A stretch of 64,000 bases of DNA, from the NCBI GenBank assembly GCA_023266575.1, contig JAHFPV010000010.1, positions 1 through 64,000 on the forward strand. Direction: 5' to 3'. The stretch's first letter is position 1; each line of letters begins with the position of its first letter. A model generated the notes under the pieces. That model saw only the letters and a list, made by a program, of their open reading frames with translations, ran no database searches and had not been told where the DNA came from. This document shows, one piece after another, positions 35,301 through 43,130 of this stretch. Source of the stretch: Sphingobium sp. Its GTDB lineage: Bacteria; Pseudomonadota; Alphaproteobacteria; Sphingomonadales; Sphingomonadaceae. Position numbers and translations under genes: made by a program.

Positions 35301-36897
35301 ATTCATCGCCAAGCTGCGACATTCGACACCCGGTGTGACGCTGATCTCACCGCCGCCCCATCATGACATCTATTCGATCGAGGATCTGGCGCAGCTCATC
35401 TACGACTGCAAGCAGATCAACCCGCGCGCGCGCGTCTGCGTCAAGCTGGTGAGCCAGGCCGGGATCGGCACGGTCGCGGCGGGCGTGGCGAAGGCCCATG
35501 CCGACGTCATCCTGATCGCGGGCCATGTCGGCGGCACCGGGGCCAGCCCGCAGACCAGCATCAAATATGCCGGGACGCCATGGGAAATGGGCCTGTCGGA
35601 AGCCAATCAGGTGCTGACCCTCAACGGTCTGCGGCATCGGGTGAAGCTGCGCACCGACGGCGGCCTGAAAACCGGGCGCGACATTGTGATCGCGGCGATA
35701 TTGGGCGCGGAAGAATATGGCATCGGCACATTGTCGCTGGTCGCCATGGGCTGCATCATGGTGCGCCAATGCCACAGCAACACCTGCCCCGTAGGCGTGT
35801 GCGTGCAGGATGAGAAGTTGCGCGCCAAGTTCACCGGCACGCCGGAAAAGGTCATCAACCTGATGACCTTCATTGCCGAGGAAGTGCGCGAAGTGCTGGC
35901 ACGGCTGGGCTTCCGCAGCCTGGACGAGGTGATCGGGCGGACGGAACTGCTCAAGCAGGTCAATCGTGGTGCCGAGCATCTGGACGATCTCGATCTCAAC
36001 CCGATCCTGGCCAAGGTGGATGCGCCCGACGACCAGCGCCGCTTCAGCCTGAAGCAATGGCGCAACGACGTGCCCGACAGCTTGGACGCGCAGATGATGC
36101 GCGACGCCAAGGCGGTGTTCGAGCGGGGCGAAAAGATGCAGCTGACCTATACGGTGCGTAATACACACCGCGCGGTTGGCACGCGGCTGTCGTCGGCGGT
36201 GACTGACAGGTTCGGCATGTCGACGCTCGCCGACGGGCATCTGACGGTGCGGTTGCGCGGGTCTGCGGGACAGTCGCTGGGCGCGTTCCTGTGCAAGGGG
36301 ATTACGCTCGAAATTTTCGGCGACGCGAACGACTATGTCGGCAAGGGCCTGTCGGGCGGCATCATCACCGTGCGCACGACCGTCTCCTCGCCGCTGTCGT
36401 CCAAGGACAATACGATCATCGGCAACACCGTCCTCTACGGCGCGACCAGCGGCAAGCTGTTCGCGGCAGGGCAGGCGGGCGAACGCTTTGCGGTCCGCAA
36501 TTCGGGCGCGCAGGTGGTGGTCGAGGGCTGCGGCGCCAATGGCTGCGAATATATGACCGGCGGTACGGCGGTGATCCTGGGCAAGACCGGCGCCAATTTC
36601 GGCGCGGGCATGACCGGCGGCATGGCCTTCATTCTGGATGAGGATGGCAGCTTCCCGTCGCGCGCCAATCCCGAAGGGATCATCTGGCAGCGGCTGGAAA
36701 GCGAATATTGGGAGGCCCAGGTCAAGGATCTGATCGCACAGCACGCCAAGGCAACCGACAGCAAATGGTCCGGCACCATATTGGAAGATTGGGACCGCTG
36801 GCGGCGTTATATCTGGCAGGTATGCCCCAAGGAGATGATCAACCGCCTCGCCCATCCGCTCAGCGATGCGCAGGCGGAGGTCGTCGCCGCCGAATAG
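32359..36897 (+). CDS. gltB: Glutamate synthase (NADPH) large subunit
   Basis: 1512 residues. A class II glutamine amidotransferase domain opens at cysteine 31 (GDACGVGLVAATDG), which becomes the N-terminal nucleophile after removal of the propeptide. It is followed by the central domain, the FMN-binding synthase domain (AKPGEGGQLPGFKVTEFIAK, SPPPHHDIYSIEDLAQLIYD) and the 3Fe-4S loop CIMVRQCHSNTCPVGVC. A C-terminal GXGXG beta-helix domain (GANGCEYMTGGTAVILG) ends the protein. It transfers glutamine amide nitrogen to 2-oxoglutarate. The start ATG at 32359 fits the short propeptide. Confidence 0.98.
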   Translation: MTMNDYMATEEERARIAEVGMYHPDMEGDACGVGLVAATDGRPSRRVVASAIDALKAVWHRGAVDADGKTGDGAGIHVDLPVRFFDDAIADSGHKPLPNRLAVGMIFLPRTDLNAQETCRTIVESEIIDAGYTIYGWRQVPVDVSVIGEKAQRTRPEIEQIMIAGPMPEVRDQAEFEKDLYLIRRRIEKQVIAAQINDFYICSLSCRSIIYKGLFLAESLSVFYPDLQDERFESRVAIFHQRYSTNTFPQWWLAQPFRTLAHNGEINTIRGNKNWMKSHEIKMASLAFGEQSEDIKPVIPAGASDTAALDAVFEAICRSGRDAPTAKLMLVPEAWQADSGELPKAHRDMYDYLASVMEPWDGPAALAMTDGRWVVAGVDRNALRPLRYTLTGDNLLIVGSETGMVVVPETTIVRKGRMGPGQMIAIDLQEGELYDDAAIKDRIAAERPYGELIKDFMAIGDLTDAPTALPDWDKAELTRRQVAANLTLEDLELILAPMVEDAKEAIGSMGDDTPLAVISDKPRTISHFFRQNFSQVTNPPIDPLRERHVMSLKTRFSNLHNILEQDAQNSHVLVLDSPVLTSAEWARLKAHFGPAVAEIDCTFPATGGQEQLRAAIARIREEAEQAVREGRTEIFLTDEGVGETRAAIAGVLAAAAVHTHLVRKGLRSYASINVRCAEALDTHYFAVLIGVGATTVNAYLAEASIADRHARGLFGSLDLEACFERYRVAINEGLLKIMSKMGIAVISSYRGGYNFEAVGLSRALVNDLFPGMPAKISGEGYASLHYSAMLRHQQAYDTSVVRLPIGGFYRQRNGGEAHAYSAQLMHLLQTAVATDSYSTYLQFSRGVRDLPPVYLRDLMEFNFAREAVPIDEVEATTEIRKRFVTPGMSLGALSPEAHETLAIAMNRIGAKAVSGEGGEDAARFKPYENGDNANSVIKQIASGRFGVHAEYLASAEEIEIKVAQGAKPGEGGQLPGFKVTEFIAKLRHSTPGVTLISPPPHHDIYSIEDLAQLIYDCKQINPRARVCVKLVSQAGIGTVAAGVAKAHADVILIAGHVGGTGASPQTSIKYAGTPWEMGLSEANQVLTLNGLRHRVKLRTDGGLKTGRDIVIAAILGAEEYGIGTLSLVAMGCIMVRQCHSNTCPVGVCVQDEKLRAKFTGTPEKVINLMTFIAEEVREVLARLGFRSLDEVIGRTELLKQVNRGAEHLDDLDLNPILAKVDAPDDQRRFSLKQWRNDVPDSLDAQMMRDAKAVFERGEKMQLTYTVRNTHRAVGTRLSSAVTDRFGMSTLADGHLTVRLRGSAGQSLGAFLCKGITLEIFGDANDYVGKGLSGGIITVRTTVSSPLSSKDNTIIGNTVLYGATSGKLFAAGQAGERFAVRNSGAQVVVEGCGANGCEYMTGGTAVILGKTGANFGAGMTGGMAFILDEDGSFPSRANPEGIIWQRLESEYWEAQVKDLIAQHAKATDSKWSGTILEDWDRWRRYIWQVCPKEMINRLAHPLSDAQAEVVAAE

Positions 36898-36901
36898 GCG
36901 C

Positions 36902-37414
36902 TTAAGGGAAGGAGTCGCCCGCTGCCGTTGCGACGGTGGCGGGGACGCCTTCCGCCTGCGCAGGTTGCAGAACCGGAGGAGGCGTAGCGGCTTCTCCGGC
37001 GGCGAAGCGGGCAATCGGTTCAGGGAGTTGATGGGCTGGTGATGGGGGCGACGGCGCGGGGTAGCTTGCCTCCGCCGCGTCCCCTTGCGTCAGATAGTCC
37101 CGCACGACCGGATCGCTCGTGCCATCGATCATGCCGTCTGCGTCCAGCCCCGCCATATCCAAAGCACTGCGCCGTTCAGCCAGGCTGGGACCGCAACCGG
37201 TGCAGCGGATTTCGCTGGGACCCTGATCGGTCGGATTGAAGGCATAATCCGACGCACCGCTGTCACCGGACTCGGTATAGACAGCGTCCGGGTCGCCAGG
37301 CAGCGCGGACGATTGCGGACTGGTGACATAGGCACCAAGGCCCAGCCCCATGACCGTCGCAGCGGCCACTGTCATGCCCGACAGCATCCAATGGTGCATG
37401 GTCCTGCTTTCCAT
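36902..37414 (-). CDS. Exported/anchored protein of unknown function
   Basis: About 170 residues, unrecognised. A hydrophobic segment near the N-terminus (MTVAAATVMGLGLGAYV) acts as signal or anchor. Then comes an acidic region with a CTGC pair (SEIRCTGCGPSLAERRSALDM) and a proline/alanine-rich C-terminus. The CxxC-like pair could bind metal or form a disulfide. ATGs at 37414 and 37399 are both possible. Convergent with gltB, four bases apart. Confidence 0.6.
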   Translation of the reverse strand: MESRTMHHWMLSGMTVAAATVMGLGLGAYVTSPQSSALPGDPDAVYTESGDSGASDYAFNPTDQGPSEIRCTGCGPSLAERRSALDMAGLDADGMIDGTSDPVVRDYLTQGDAAEASYPAPSPPSPAHQLPEPIARFAAGEAATPPPVLQPAQAEGVPATVATAAGDSFP

Positions 37415-37568
37415 CCTCTCGCGTGCCGCTGTCAGCCCTTCGGCTGACTGCGTTCTGCCCACCGATCAATCATAACGCAGATGCAGATCGGTTGTTGCAT
37501 GGCGCAAAAGCCTTTGCTAATGGCCAGCGCCTACCAGATGCCGGTCCTGCCGGTTTCCCTTTGAATGT

Positions 37569-37655
37569 GCGGCCATGGCGGAATTGGTAGACGCGCAACG
37601 TTGAGGTCGTTGTGGGCGAAAGCCCGTGGAAGTTCGAGTCTTCTTGGCCGCACCA
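37569..37655 (+). tRNA. tRNA-Leu (GAG), CCA encoded
   Basis: Class II tRNA with a long variable arm. Acceptor GCGGCCA pairs with TGGCCGC (37645-37651), discriminator A and encoded CCA at 37653-37655. Anticodon stem CAACG/CGTTG with loop TTGAGGT (anticodon GAG), variable arm TGGGCGAAAGCCCGT, T arm GGAAG-TTCGAGT-CTTCT. Confidence 0.94.
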
Positions 37656-37724
37656 TTCATTTGCCTGATGCTCAGGATCAGCAGAAATTGATAATCCCCC
37701 GCCCTGCAAGGGCAGGGACAGTCG

Positions 37725-37746
37725 TGCAAGACCGCAGGGTCTTGCA
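37725..37746 (+). terminator. Hairpin downstream of tRNA-Leu
   Basis: TGCAAGACC and GGTCTTGCA pair perfectly around GCAG, with a smaller stem (CCCTGC/GCAGGG, 37702-37717) just upstream. No U-run follows. It lies between tRNA-Leu and the 79-residue gene and may end the tRNA transcript. Confidence 0.4.
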
Positions 37747-37818
37747 GAGGCGGCGCCCGACCGCCTATCTGACGCCACCGCGCGGGATTGACCCGCCCGC
37801 CGATGAAAGGATGCCGCC

Positions 37819-38058
37819 ATGTCCGCCATAGACTGGGACCAGCCAGCGACCATGATCGACCTGGACGGCAAAGCGCCGCTGATTGGCACGATCCGCCAGT
37901 GCGCCCAGCATTTCGCGATCTTCAAGGCCGAAGCCAAAGCACAGGCGCGCGTATTGTTGACCCAGCCCGTCCATCGGGAAGGCCGCCGGACGCGCACCTG
38001 GCTGCTGGAACCCGATGAAATCGCCCAACTGGCCGAACGGCTGCGCGTAGAAGGCTGA
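37819..38058 (+). CDS. Small protein of unknown function
   Basis: 79 residues, soluble, not recognised. AAAGGA lies about eight bases before the ATG. The sequence is balanced and protein-like, with a helical C-terminus (LLEPDEIAQLAERLRVEG). It is upstream of the endolysin with a 123-bp gap and may be unrelated to it. Confidence 0.55.
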   Translation: MSAIDWDQPATMIDLDGKAPLIGTIRQCAQHFAIFKAEAKAQARVLLTQPVHREGRRTRTWLLEPDEIAQLAERLRVEG

Positions 38059-38181
38059 TCGATCCAATTTGGACGGCATAGGGCGGTTTACGCCATTTGC
38101 GTTCAGCCGGATATTTTTCCTGTCCTACAACAAACCATATGGGATAAATGATTCGCCTCGTTCCAAGCAGGGAGGCGCAGC

Positions 38182-38721
38182 ATGGATATTCATAGGCTCA
38201 TCGACGAAGTTATCGCGCGCGAAGGGGGCTATAGCGACCATCCCGCCGATCGTGGCGGCGCAACCAATTGGGGCATCACCCATGCGGTGGCGCGCGCCAA
38301 TGGCTATGCCGGGGATATGCGGGCCTTGCCGCGCGCTACGGCGGTGGCGATCTATCGGCGGCTCTACTGGGATCAGCCGGGCTATGCCTTCGTCGCAGAA
38401 ACCGCGCCGTCGGTAGCCGCCGAGTTGTTCGATACAGCCGTCAACATGGGCGTTGGCACCGCGACCGGCTTTCTCCAGCGCGCGCTTAACGCGCTCAATC
38501 GCAACCAGCGCGACTATCCCGATCTGACGCTCGACCGGGCGATCGGCGCGCGGACGCTCTCGGCATTGCGCGCCTTCCGCGCGTTGCGGGGCAAGTCGGG
38601 TGAGGCGGTGCTGCTGAAGGCGATAGAGGCGATGCAGGGCGAACGCTATATCGCGCTGGCCGAAAGCCGTCCAGCCAACGAGGCCTTTCTCTACGGCTGG
38701 CTTGCCAACCGGATCGGTTAG
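38182..38721 (+). CDS. GH108 endolysin (GTA/phage-type peptidoglycan hydrolase)
   Basis: 179 residues. The catalytic glutamate is in REGGYSDHPADRGGATNWGIT (E14), the glycoside hydrolase 108 signature. AELFDTAVNMGVGTATGFLQRALNALN and a C-terminal peptidoglycan-binding-3 type region (LLKAIEAMQGERYIALAE) complete the family architecture. In Rhodobacter capsulatus the homologous endolysin (rcc00555) and holin (rcc00556) release GTA particles. No signal peptide, so it needs the holin. It is followed 86 bases later by the holin-like gene. Confidence 0.88.
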   Translation: MDIHRLIDEVIAREGGYSDHPADRGGATNWGITHAVARANGYAGDMRALPRATAVAIYRRLYWDQPGYAFVAETAPSVAAELFDTAVNMGVGTATGFLQRALNALNRNQRDYPDLTLDRAIGARTLSALRAFRALRGKSGEAVLLKAIEAMQGERYIALAESRPANEAFLYGWLANRIG

Positions 38722-38807
38722 AGGGTCGTGAACGCACTGGGAAATTTGCCATCCAGCGAGGGTGTGATCATCGCCCGAAACAGCCCCATTATTCAGGATA
38801 TGGACCC

Positions 38808-39071
38808 ATGACGACCGACACCCCAACCACCGATCCCTGGGCCACCCGCGCGCGGCCCGCCTTTCTCTACGTCATCTATGCGCTGCTGCTCTGGTCGCTG
38901 CCGATGGGATTGATCGCGGGGTGGCGACCCGACATTGCGGCGGCGATCACGGTGGGGATGCGCGACTATCTCAACGCCCTGCCCGAACCGCTTTATGCGC
39001 TCTTTGGCACCGGCTATCTGGGCTACACCGCCGCGCGCGCCTGGGGCAAGGCGAAGGGAGCGGAGCGGTAG
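38808..39071 (+). CDS. GTA-type 3TM holin
   Basis: 87 residues with three short hydrophobic segments (about 18-37, 40-53 and 63-78). ATRARPAFLYVIYALLLW near the N-terminus and the LNALPEPLYALFGTGYLGYT and ARAWGKAKG end follow the pattern of the holin family tied to gene-transfer release. It would make the membrane holes that let the endolysin reach the wall. Stops four bases short of the convergent arsenite-efflux gene. No capsid or tail genes adjoin. Confidence 0.78.
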   Translation: MTTDTPTTDPWATRARPAFLYVIYALLLWSLPMGLIAGWRPDIAAAITVGMRDYLNALPEPLYALFGTGYLGYTAARAWGKAKGAER

Positions 39072-39074
39072 CGC

Positions 39075-40106
39075 TTACGCCGCCGCGCCCCGCTCATACC
39101 AGCCGCGCGAACGCTTCACGAGCGCGACGATGGAGAGCATCACCGGCACTTCCACCAGCACGCCGACCACGGTGGCCAGCGCTGCGCCCGAATGCAGCCC
39201 GAACAGGCTGATCGCCGCCGCCACCGCCAGTTCGAAAAAATTGGACGCGCCGATCAGCGCGGCCGGTCCCGCAACGCACCAGGCGACCCGCAAACGGCGG
39301 CTCAGCCAATAGGCAAGGCCAGCGTTCAGATAGACCTGCAACAGGATCGGCACCGCGATCAGCGCGATGACCAGCGGCTGGGCGACGATCTGCTCACCCT
39401 GAAAGGCGAACAACAGCACCAGCGTCGCAAGCAGGCTGACCAGGCTCACCGGTCCCAGCGCAGCGAGCAGCCGATCGAGCGCTGCCTGTCCGCCCGCCCG
39501 CACCCGCACCCGGCGCAGCCACTGGGCGACAATAACGGGAACGACGATGTAAAGACCGACCGAGAGCAGCAGCGTATCCCACGGCACGCTGATTGACGCG
39601 ACGCCCAGCAGCAGCCCGACGATCGGCGCAAAGGCAAACACCATGATCAGGTCGTTGAGCGCCACCTGGCTCAGCGTATAGCCGGGATCGCCATCCAGCA
39701 GGTTGGACCAGACAAACACCATCGCAGTGCAGGGCGCCGCGGCCAGCAGGATCAGGCCCGCAATATAGGACGGTCCCTGTCCTGCAGGCAGGAAGGGCGC
39801 GAAGAGATAGCCGATGAAGAGCGTGCCCAACAACGCCATGGAGAAAGGCTTGACCGCCCAGTTGATGAACAGCGTCACCCCCACGCCGCGCCAGTGCCGC
39901 CGGACGCTGCCCAGCGCGGCAAAGTCGATCCGCAGCAGCATCGGTATGATCATCAGCCAGATCAGCGCCGCGACAGGCAGGTTGACGCGGGCGACCTCCG
40001 CCCCCGCGATCAGCGCGAAGGCGGTCGGAAACAGCTGCCCCAGCCCGATCCCCACGACGATGCACAGCGCGACCCACAGGCTGAGATAGCGTTCGAACAG
40101 CGACAT
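39075..40106 (-). CDS. ACR3-family arsenite efflux permease
   Basis: 343 residues, about ten helices, exporting As(III). ACR3 hallmarks include LAAAPCTAMVFVWSNLLDGDPGYTL with the essential cysteine, LNDLIMVFAFAPIV, and the late helix AALIGASNFFELAVAAAISLFG. The ATG at 40106 shares a base with the arsC stop (TGATG). The upstream frame extension overlaps arsC and is rejected. Last gene of the ars operon. Confidence 0.93.
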   Translation of the reverse strand: MSLFERYLSLWVALCIVVGIGLGQLFPTAFALIAGAEVARVNLPVAALIWLMIIPMLLRIDFAALGSVRRHWRGVGVTLFINWAVKPFSMALLGTLFIGYLFAPFLPAGQGPSYIAGLILLAAAPCTAMVFVWSNLLDGDPGYTLSQVALNDLIMVFAFAPIVGLLLGVASISVPWDTLLLSVGLYIVVPVIVAQWLRRVRVRAGGQAALDRLLAALGPVSLVSLLATLVLLFAFQGEQIVAQPLVIALIAVPILLQVYLNAGLAYWLSRRLRVAWCVAGPAALIGASNFFELAVAAAISLFGLHSGAALATVVGVLVEVPVMLSIVALVKRSRGWYERGAAA

Positions 40107-40516
40107 CAGGCGGCTCCCACCACGTCGCCATCTTCCTTGACGAAGGGGGTGGGCAGCGGATGGGGCAGCAGGTCCAGCACCGCTTCGGACGGACGGCACA
40201 GCCGCACGCCCTTGGGCGACACGACCAGCGGGCGGTTGATCAATATCGGGTGCGCCATCATCGCGTCGATCAGCGCCGCGTCGGACAGACTCTCGTCGGC
40301 CAGGCCCAGATCGGCGAAGGGCGTTCCCTTCTGCCGCAACAGGGCGCGCGGCGTGATGCCGGCGCGGGCGATAAGTTGCTCCAGCAACGCCCGCGACGGC
40401 GGGGTCAGGAGATATTCCACGACATGCGGCTCGATCCCGGCATGGCGGATCATCGCCAGCGTGTTGCGCGACGTGCCGCAGGCGGGGTTATGATAGATGA
40501 TGATGTCGGTGGCCAA
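40106..40516 (-). CDS. arsC: Arsenate reductase (glutaredoxin-dependent), TTG start
   Basis: 136 residues. The catalytic cysteine is in IIIYHNPACGTSRNTLAMI, and the arginine triad region RPLVVSPKGVRLCRP is present, as in E. coli-type ArsC. An ATG at 40558 is in frame but lies inside arsR with no ribosome-binding site. A TTG at 40516 is preceded by AAAGGA at seven bases and gives MATDIIIYHNPACG, the normal N-terminus, so TTG is chosen. It reduces As(V) to As(III) for the coupled ACR3 pump. Confidence 0.9.
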   Translation of the reverse strand: MATDIIIYHNPACGTSRNTLAMIRHAGIEPHVVEYLLTPPSRALLEQLIARAGITPRALLRQKGTPFADLGLADESLSDAALIDAMMAHPILINRPLVVSPKGVRLCRPSEAVLDLLPHPLPTPFVKEDGDVVGAA

Positions 40517-40532
40517 GGGGGTTTCCTTTGGG

Positions 40533-40865
40533 TCAGCAGCAGGGGGAGAGTTCAGCAACGATCGGGGCGCACAGGGTGGCGTTGCCCCCGCAGCAATCCT
40601 TGAGCAGGAACAGGGTCAGCGCGCCCAGCGCGTCCAGGTTGGCGCGATAATGGACCGACCGGCTATGCCGCTCGGACCGCACAAGACCCGTTCGGGAAAG
40701 GATGGCCAGATGGGACGACATGGTATTTTGCGGCACCCCGACCAGCCGGGCGATCTCGCCCGCGGGCAGGCCATCGGGCTCATGACGCACGAGCAGTCGA
40801 AAACTGTCGAGCCGTGTGGACTGGGCAAGGGCGGCCAGAGCAGCGATGGCGGATCCGTTTTCCAT
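40533..40865 (-). CDS. arsR: ArsR-family repressor
   Basis: 110 residues from the ATG at 40865. Winged-helix motif LPAGEIARLVGVPQNTMSSHLAILSRTGLV, followed by RSVHYRANLDALGALTLFLLKDCCGG. The usual ELCVCDL cysteine site of classical ArsR is absent; cysteines are instead at the C-terminus (DCCGG, LCAP and the final CC), so the As(III) site is of the C-terminal type. An earlier in-frame start at 40895 would lie across the operator. Confidence 0.88.
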   Translation of the reverse strand: MENGSAIAALAALAQSTRLDSFRLLVRHEPDGLPAGEIARLVGVPQNTMSSHLAILSRTGLVRSERHSRSVHYRANLDALGALTLFLLKDCCGGNATLCAPIVAELSPCC

Positions 40866-40886
40866 ATATCCAGATAAATGGATATA
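40865..40886 (-). promoter_or_regulatory. Probable ArsR operator
   Basis: TATATCCA and TGGATATA are perfect 8-base arms around GATAAA, lying exactly at and upstream of the arsR ATG. AT-rich dyads of this size at the promoter are typical ArsR/SmtB sites. A second, perfect 16-bp palindrome CAGTTTCGCGAAACTG is at 40902-40917, just upstream. Confidence 0.6.
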
Positions 40887-41110
40887 CAAAGTCAATCAAG
40901 CCAGTTTCGCGAAACTGCCTCGATGGAGGAGAAGCGCAAATGAGAGGGGCCGCCGGGTCGAAGCCCGACGGCCCATCATGTGCATGGTCAGCGGCCGGAA
41001 GTGCCGCCCAGGGGAAACGAAGGTCGCGCTATCTTCTCCACGGGGAGACGGCCTGTATGTCGGCGCGCTTTATCTCGCGATGTGGAGGAAGATCGACGGC
41101 GTGGCGTCGC

Positions 41111-41167
41111 TCAGCGGCGCGTTCCCCGAATGGACTTGACCGACCCCATTGCTGAACCATGAGACAT
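41111..41167 (-). CDS. Tiny ORF behind a near-maximal Shine-Dalgarno
   Basis: 18 codons (MSHGSAMGSVKSIRGTRR) from an ATG at 41167. Upstream at 41169-41183 the minus strand reads GAAAGGAGGTGATCC, fully complementary to the 16S rRNA 3' tail, with GGAGG spaced seven bases from the ATG. No homologue recognised. It lies upstream of arsR on the same strand and could be a leader peptide, or the match may be chance. The rest of the 40896-41329 gap has small open frames on both strands but nothing recognisable. Confidence 0.3.
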   Translation of the reverse strand: MSHGSAMGSVKSIRGTRR

Positions 41168-41329
41168 CGGATCACCTCCTTTCGCTATGTTGAAGCCCGT
41201 AATGGCCGACTTCGACTGCGCTTCGTGCGGCCACGGGATGGAATGTGAATCAGTCGGGCTGCATGATCAAGACTTGTATTATTCTTTTTTCGAATCATAC
41301 TTTCGCGTCCGCAAGTTCGGCCTGCGTCG

Positions 41330-41881
41330 CTATCCGCGACAATCCTCGATCACGCGCGGCACTTCTGCCCAGGCGGGGACGATCAGCGGTTCCAGCCCGG
41401 CCACCTCGACCGCGAATTTACCCCGGCTGTAGGCGATCTGATCCAGCGCCGTGTCCGCCGCAGCGCGAGCTGCGACGGTTTGCGGTGTCGGTGCAATCGA
41501 TGCGGTTGCAGGCCAGCTGGTCGCGCCATAGCTGGTCCGTATCGTCATCGCCCCCTGACCCGCGCCGGTGCGGATGATGCTGACCCGGCGTGCAGTTCGA
41601 TCACAGCGGATGGTGAGGCGGGTATCGGCAGGGGTCGGACCGAACCGCGCGATCGACATGGCTGCATCGGATTGCCAGCGCCAGTCGCCCGGCGCAGTCG
41701 CGCGATACTGCCATTCGCTGGCCTGCGGCGCAGCGGGCGCAGGCTGCGTCGGCGCGGGAGCCGGGGTTGGCCGGGGCGCGGGCGTAGGCGCTGGATTGGC
41801 TTGGCGCGGCGCAGGTCCGACGCAGGAACCAAGCAGGATGAGGAAGGGCGCGGCGAGGGCAAGGTTTGTGGTAAAGCGCAT
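41330..41881 (-). CDS. Lipoprotein of unknown function
   Basis: 183 residues. The signal peptide ends in LLGSC (lipobox, cysteine 20). A proline/alanine linker follows to about residue 52, then a compact domain with WQYRATAPGDWRWQSDAAM, TRLTIRCDRTARRVSIIRTG and a final LIVPAWAEVPRVIEDCRG. Two cysteines (in IRCD and EDCR) could form a disulfide. No named family recognised. Divergent from the ribosomal protein operon. Confidence 0.72.
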   Translation of the reverse strand: MRFTTNLALAAPFLILLGSCVGPAPRQANPAPTPAPRPTPAPAPTQPAPAAPQASEWQYRATAPGDWRWQSDAAMSIARFGPTPADTRLTIRCDRTARRVSIIRTGAGQGAMTIRTSYGATSWPATASIAPTPQTVAARAAADTALDQIAYSRGKFAVEVAGLEPLIVPAWAEVPRVIEDCRG

Positions 41882-41984
41882 CGCCCACCCATGCCTGCAC
41901 CGTGCGAGCGGCTCAACCGGAAAAGGATGAGCGGAGAAGGGCCGAGGGCAGGCTGGGCTGTATCAAGGCTTGCCGTTGCCGATA

Positions 41985-42013
41985 TTGACACCGCGCACCC
42001 GAATCGCTAGGGC
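41985..42013 (+). promoter_or_regulatory. Candidate promoter of the rpsM operon
   Basis: A perfect TTGACA at 41985-41990 is followed after 17 bases by TAGGGC at 42008. The -10 match is poor. It is the best sigma-70-like pair in the 298-bp gap before rpsM, which otherwise holds no gene. Confidence 0.35.
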
Positions 42014-42179
42014 GCGGACATCCCGACACGCTGGTGAGCGGCAGTGCTTCGCGCACTGGCCGTCTTTTTTGCGTCCGGGGGTATACATCGGTTGCGCATC
42101 CACGCCAAGGACTGCTCAACCCTGACGCTTTGAGATGGGGTGACGCCAATCGCCCCGTGGAGCAGGAGATTTATTGACC

Positions 42180-42548
42180 ATGGCACGTATTGCGGGTGTT
42201 AACATCCCGACCAACAAGCGCGTAATCATCGCGCTCACCTACATTCACGGCATCGGCCGCAAGACCGCCGTCGACATCGCCACGAAGCTGGGTATCGACC
42301 ACAGCCGCCGCGTGCAGGACCTGTCGGACGCCGAAGTGCTGCAGATTCGTGAAACGATCGACGCCGACCTGACCGTCGAGGGTGATCTTCGCCGCAACAC
42401 CGCGATGAACATCAAGCGCCTGATGGATCTGGCCTGCTATCGCGGCCTGCGTCATCGTAAGGGTCTGCCGGTTCGCGGCCAGCGCACGCACACCAACGCC
42501 CGTACCCGCAAGGGCAAGGCCAAGGCGATCGCCGGTAAGAAGAAGTAA
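42180..42548 (+). CDS. rpsM: 30S ribosomal protein S13
   Basis: 122 residues, full length. [20 protein letters not shown], the helix-two-turn-helix [13 protein letters not shown], and the basic tail [19 protein letters not shown] are diagnostic. AGGAG lies eleven bases upstream. A TTG six bases earlier is in frame, but the ATG gives the universal MARI start. First gene of the rpsM-rpsK-rpoA-rplQ group; no secY or adk directly upstream. Confidence 0.98.
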   Translation: MARIAGVNIPTNKRVIIALTYIHGIGRKTAVDIATKLGIDHSRRVQDLSDAEVLQIRETIDADLTVEGDLRRNTAMNIKRLMDLACYRGLRHRKGLPVRGQRTHTNARTRKGKAKAIAGKKK

Positions 42549-42554
42549 GCGCCA

Positions 42555-42595
42555 GAGGGCGGGCCTGACGGCTTCGCCCTCCCGACTTCTTTTTT
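42555..42595 (+). terminator. Attenuator-like hairpin between rpsM and rpsK
   Basis: GAGGGCG and CGCCCTC (42555-42561 and 42575-42581) pair around a 13-base loop and are followed by CCGACTTCTTTTTT. The shape is that of an intrinsic terminator. Inside an operon it may lower downstream expression or be read through. Confidence 0.45.
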
Positions 42596-42621
42596 CAGTA
42601 TTTCGAGTAGGATAGAGCAAA

Positions 42622-43011
42622 ATGGCACGCGAACCCCAGCGCATTAAGCGCCGTGAGCGCAAGAACATCTCGGCGGGCGTGGCACATGTCAACGCCAGCT
42701 TCAACAACACCATGGTGACCATCACCGACGCCCAGGGCAACGCGATTTCCTGGTCCTCGGCTGGCATGATGGGCTTCAAAGGCAGCCGCAAGTCGACCCC
42801 GTACGCCGCTCAGGTGTGCGCGGAAGATGCCGGCCGCAAGGCCGCCGAACATGGCGTCCGTACCCTGGAAGTCGAAGTCAAGGGTCCCGGTTCAGGTCGT
42901 GAATCGGCCCTGCGCGCCCTCCAGGCCGTGGGTTTCCACATCACCTCCATCCGCGACGTGACGCCGATCCCGCACAACGGTGTGCGTCCGTCCAAGCGCC
43001 GCCGCGTCTAA
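42622..43011 (+). CDS. rpsK: 30S ribosomal protein S11
   Basis: 129 residues, full length: [38 protein letters not shown] and the conserved end [16 protein letters not shown]. After it, a perfect 9-bp GC hairpin (43031-43052) lies in the 119-bp gap before rpoA. rpsD is not between rpsK and rpoA, as usual in alphaproteobacteria. Confidence 0.98.
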   Translation: MAREPQRIKRRERKNISAGVAHVNASFNNTMVTITDAQGNAISWSSAGMMGFKGSRKSTPYAAQVCAEDAGRKAAEHGVRTLEVEVKGPGSGRESALRALQAVGFHITSIRDVTPIPHNGVRPSKRRRV

Positions 43012-43130
43012 ATTCGGCTGAGCGATATGGCGGGCGGCGGACGCGCCGCCCGTTACCCGTCTGCATCGGCCGCAACGTCCTGTCGGGTCCAGGATCATAA
43101 GCGTTTCGGCCACATCCCCAGGGGAATTAC

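Noticed and set aside
35347-37014. 555-codon open frame antisense to gltB
   Set aside because: High-GC shadow of a certain gene; histidine/arginine-rich and without domain-like features. The same applies to 61284-63026 opposite the M1 peptidase and 49572-51344 opposite guaA.
40816-41162. Plus-strand open frames across the arsR start and the following gap
   Set aside because: They overlap arsR and its operator antisense, lack ribosome-binding sites and show no recognisable domain.
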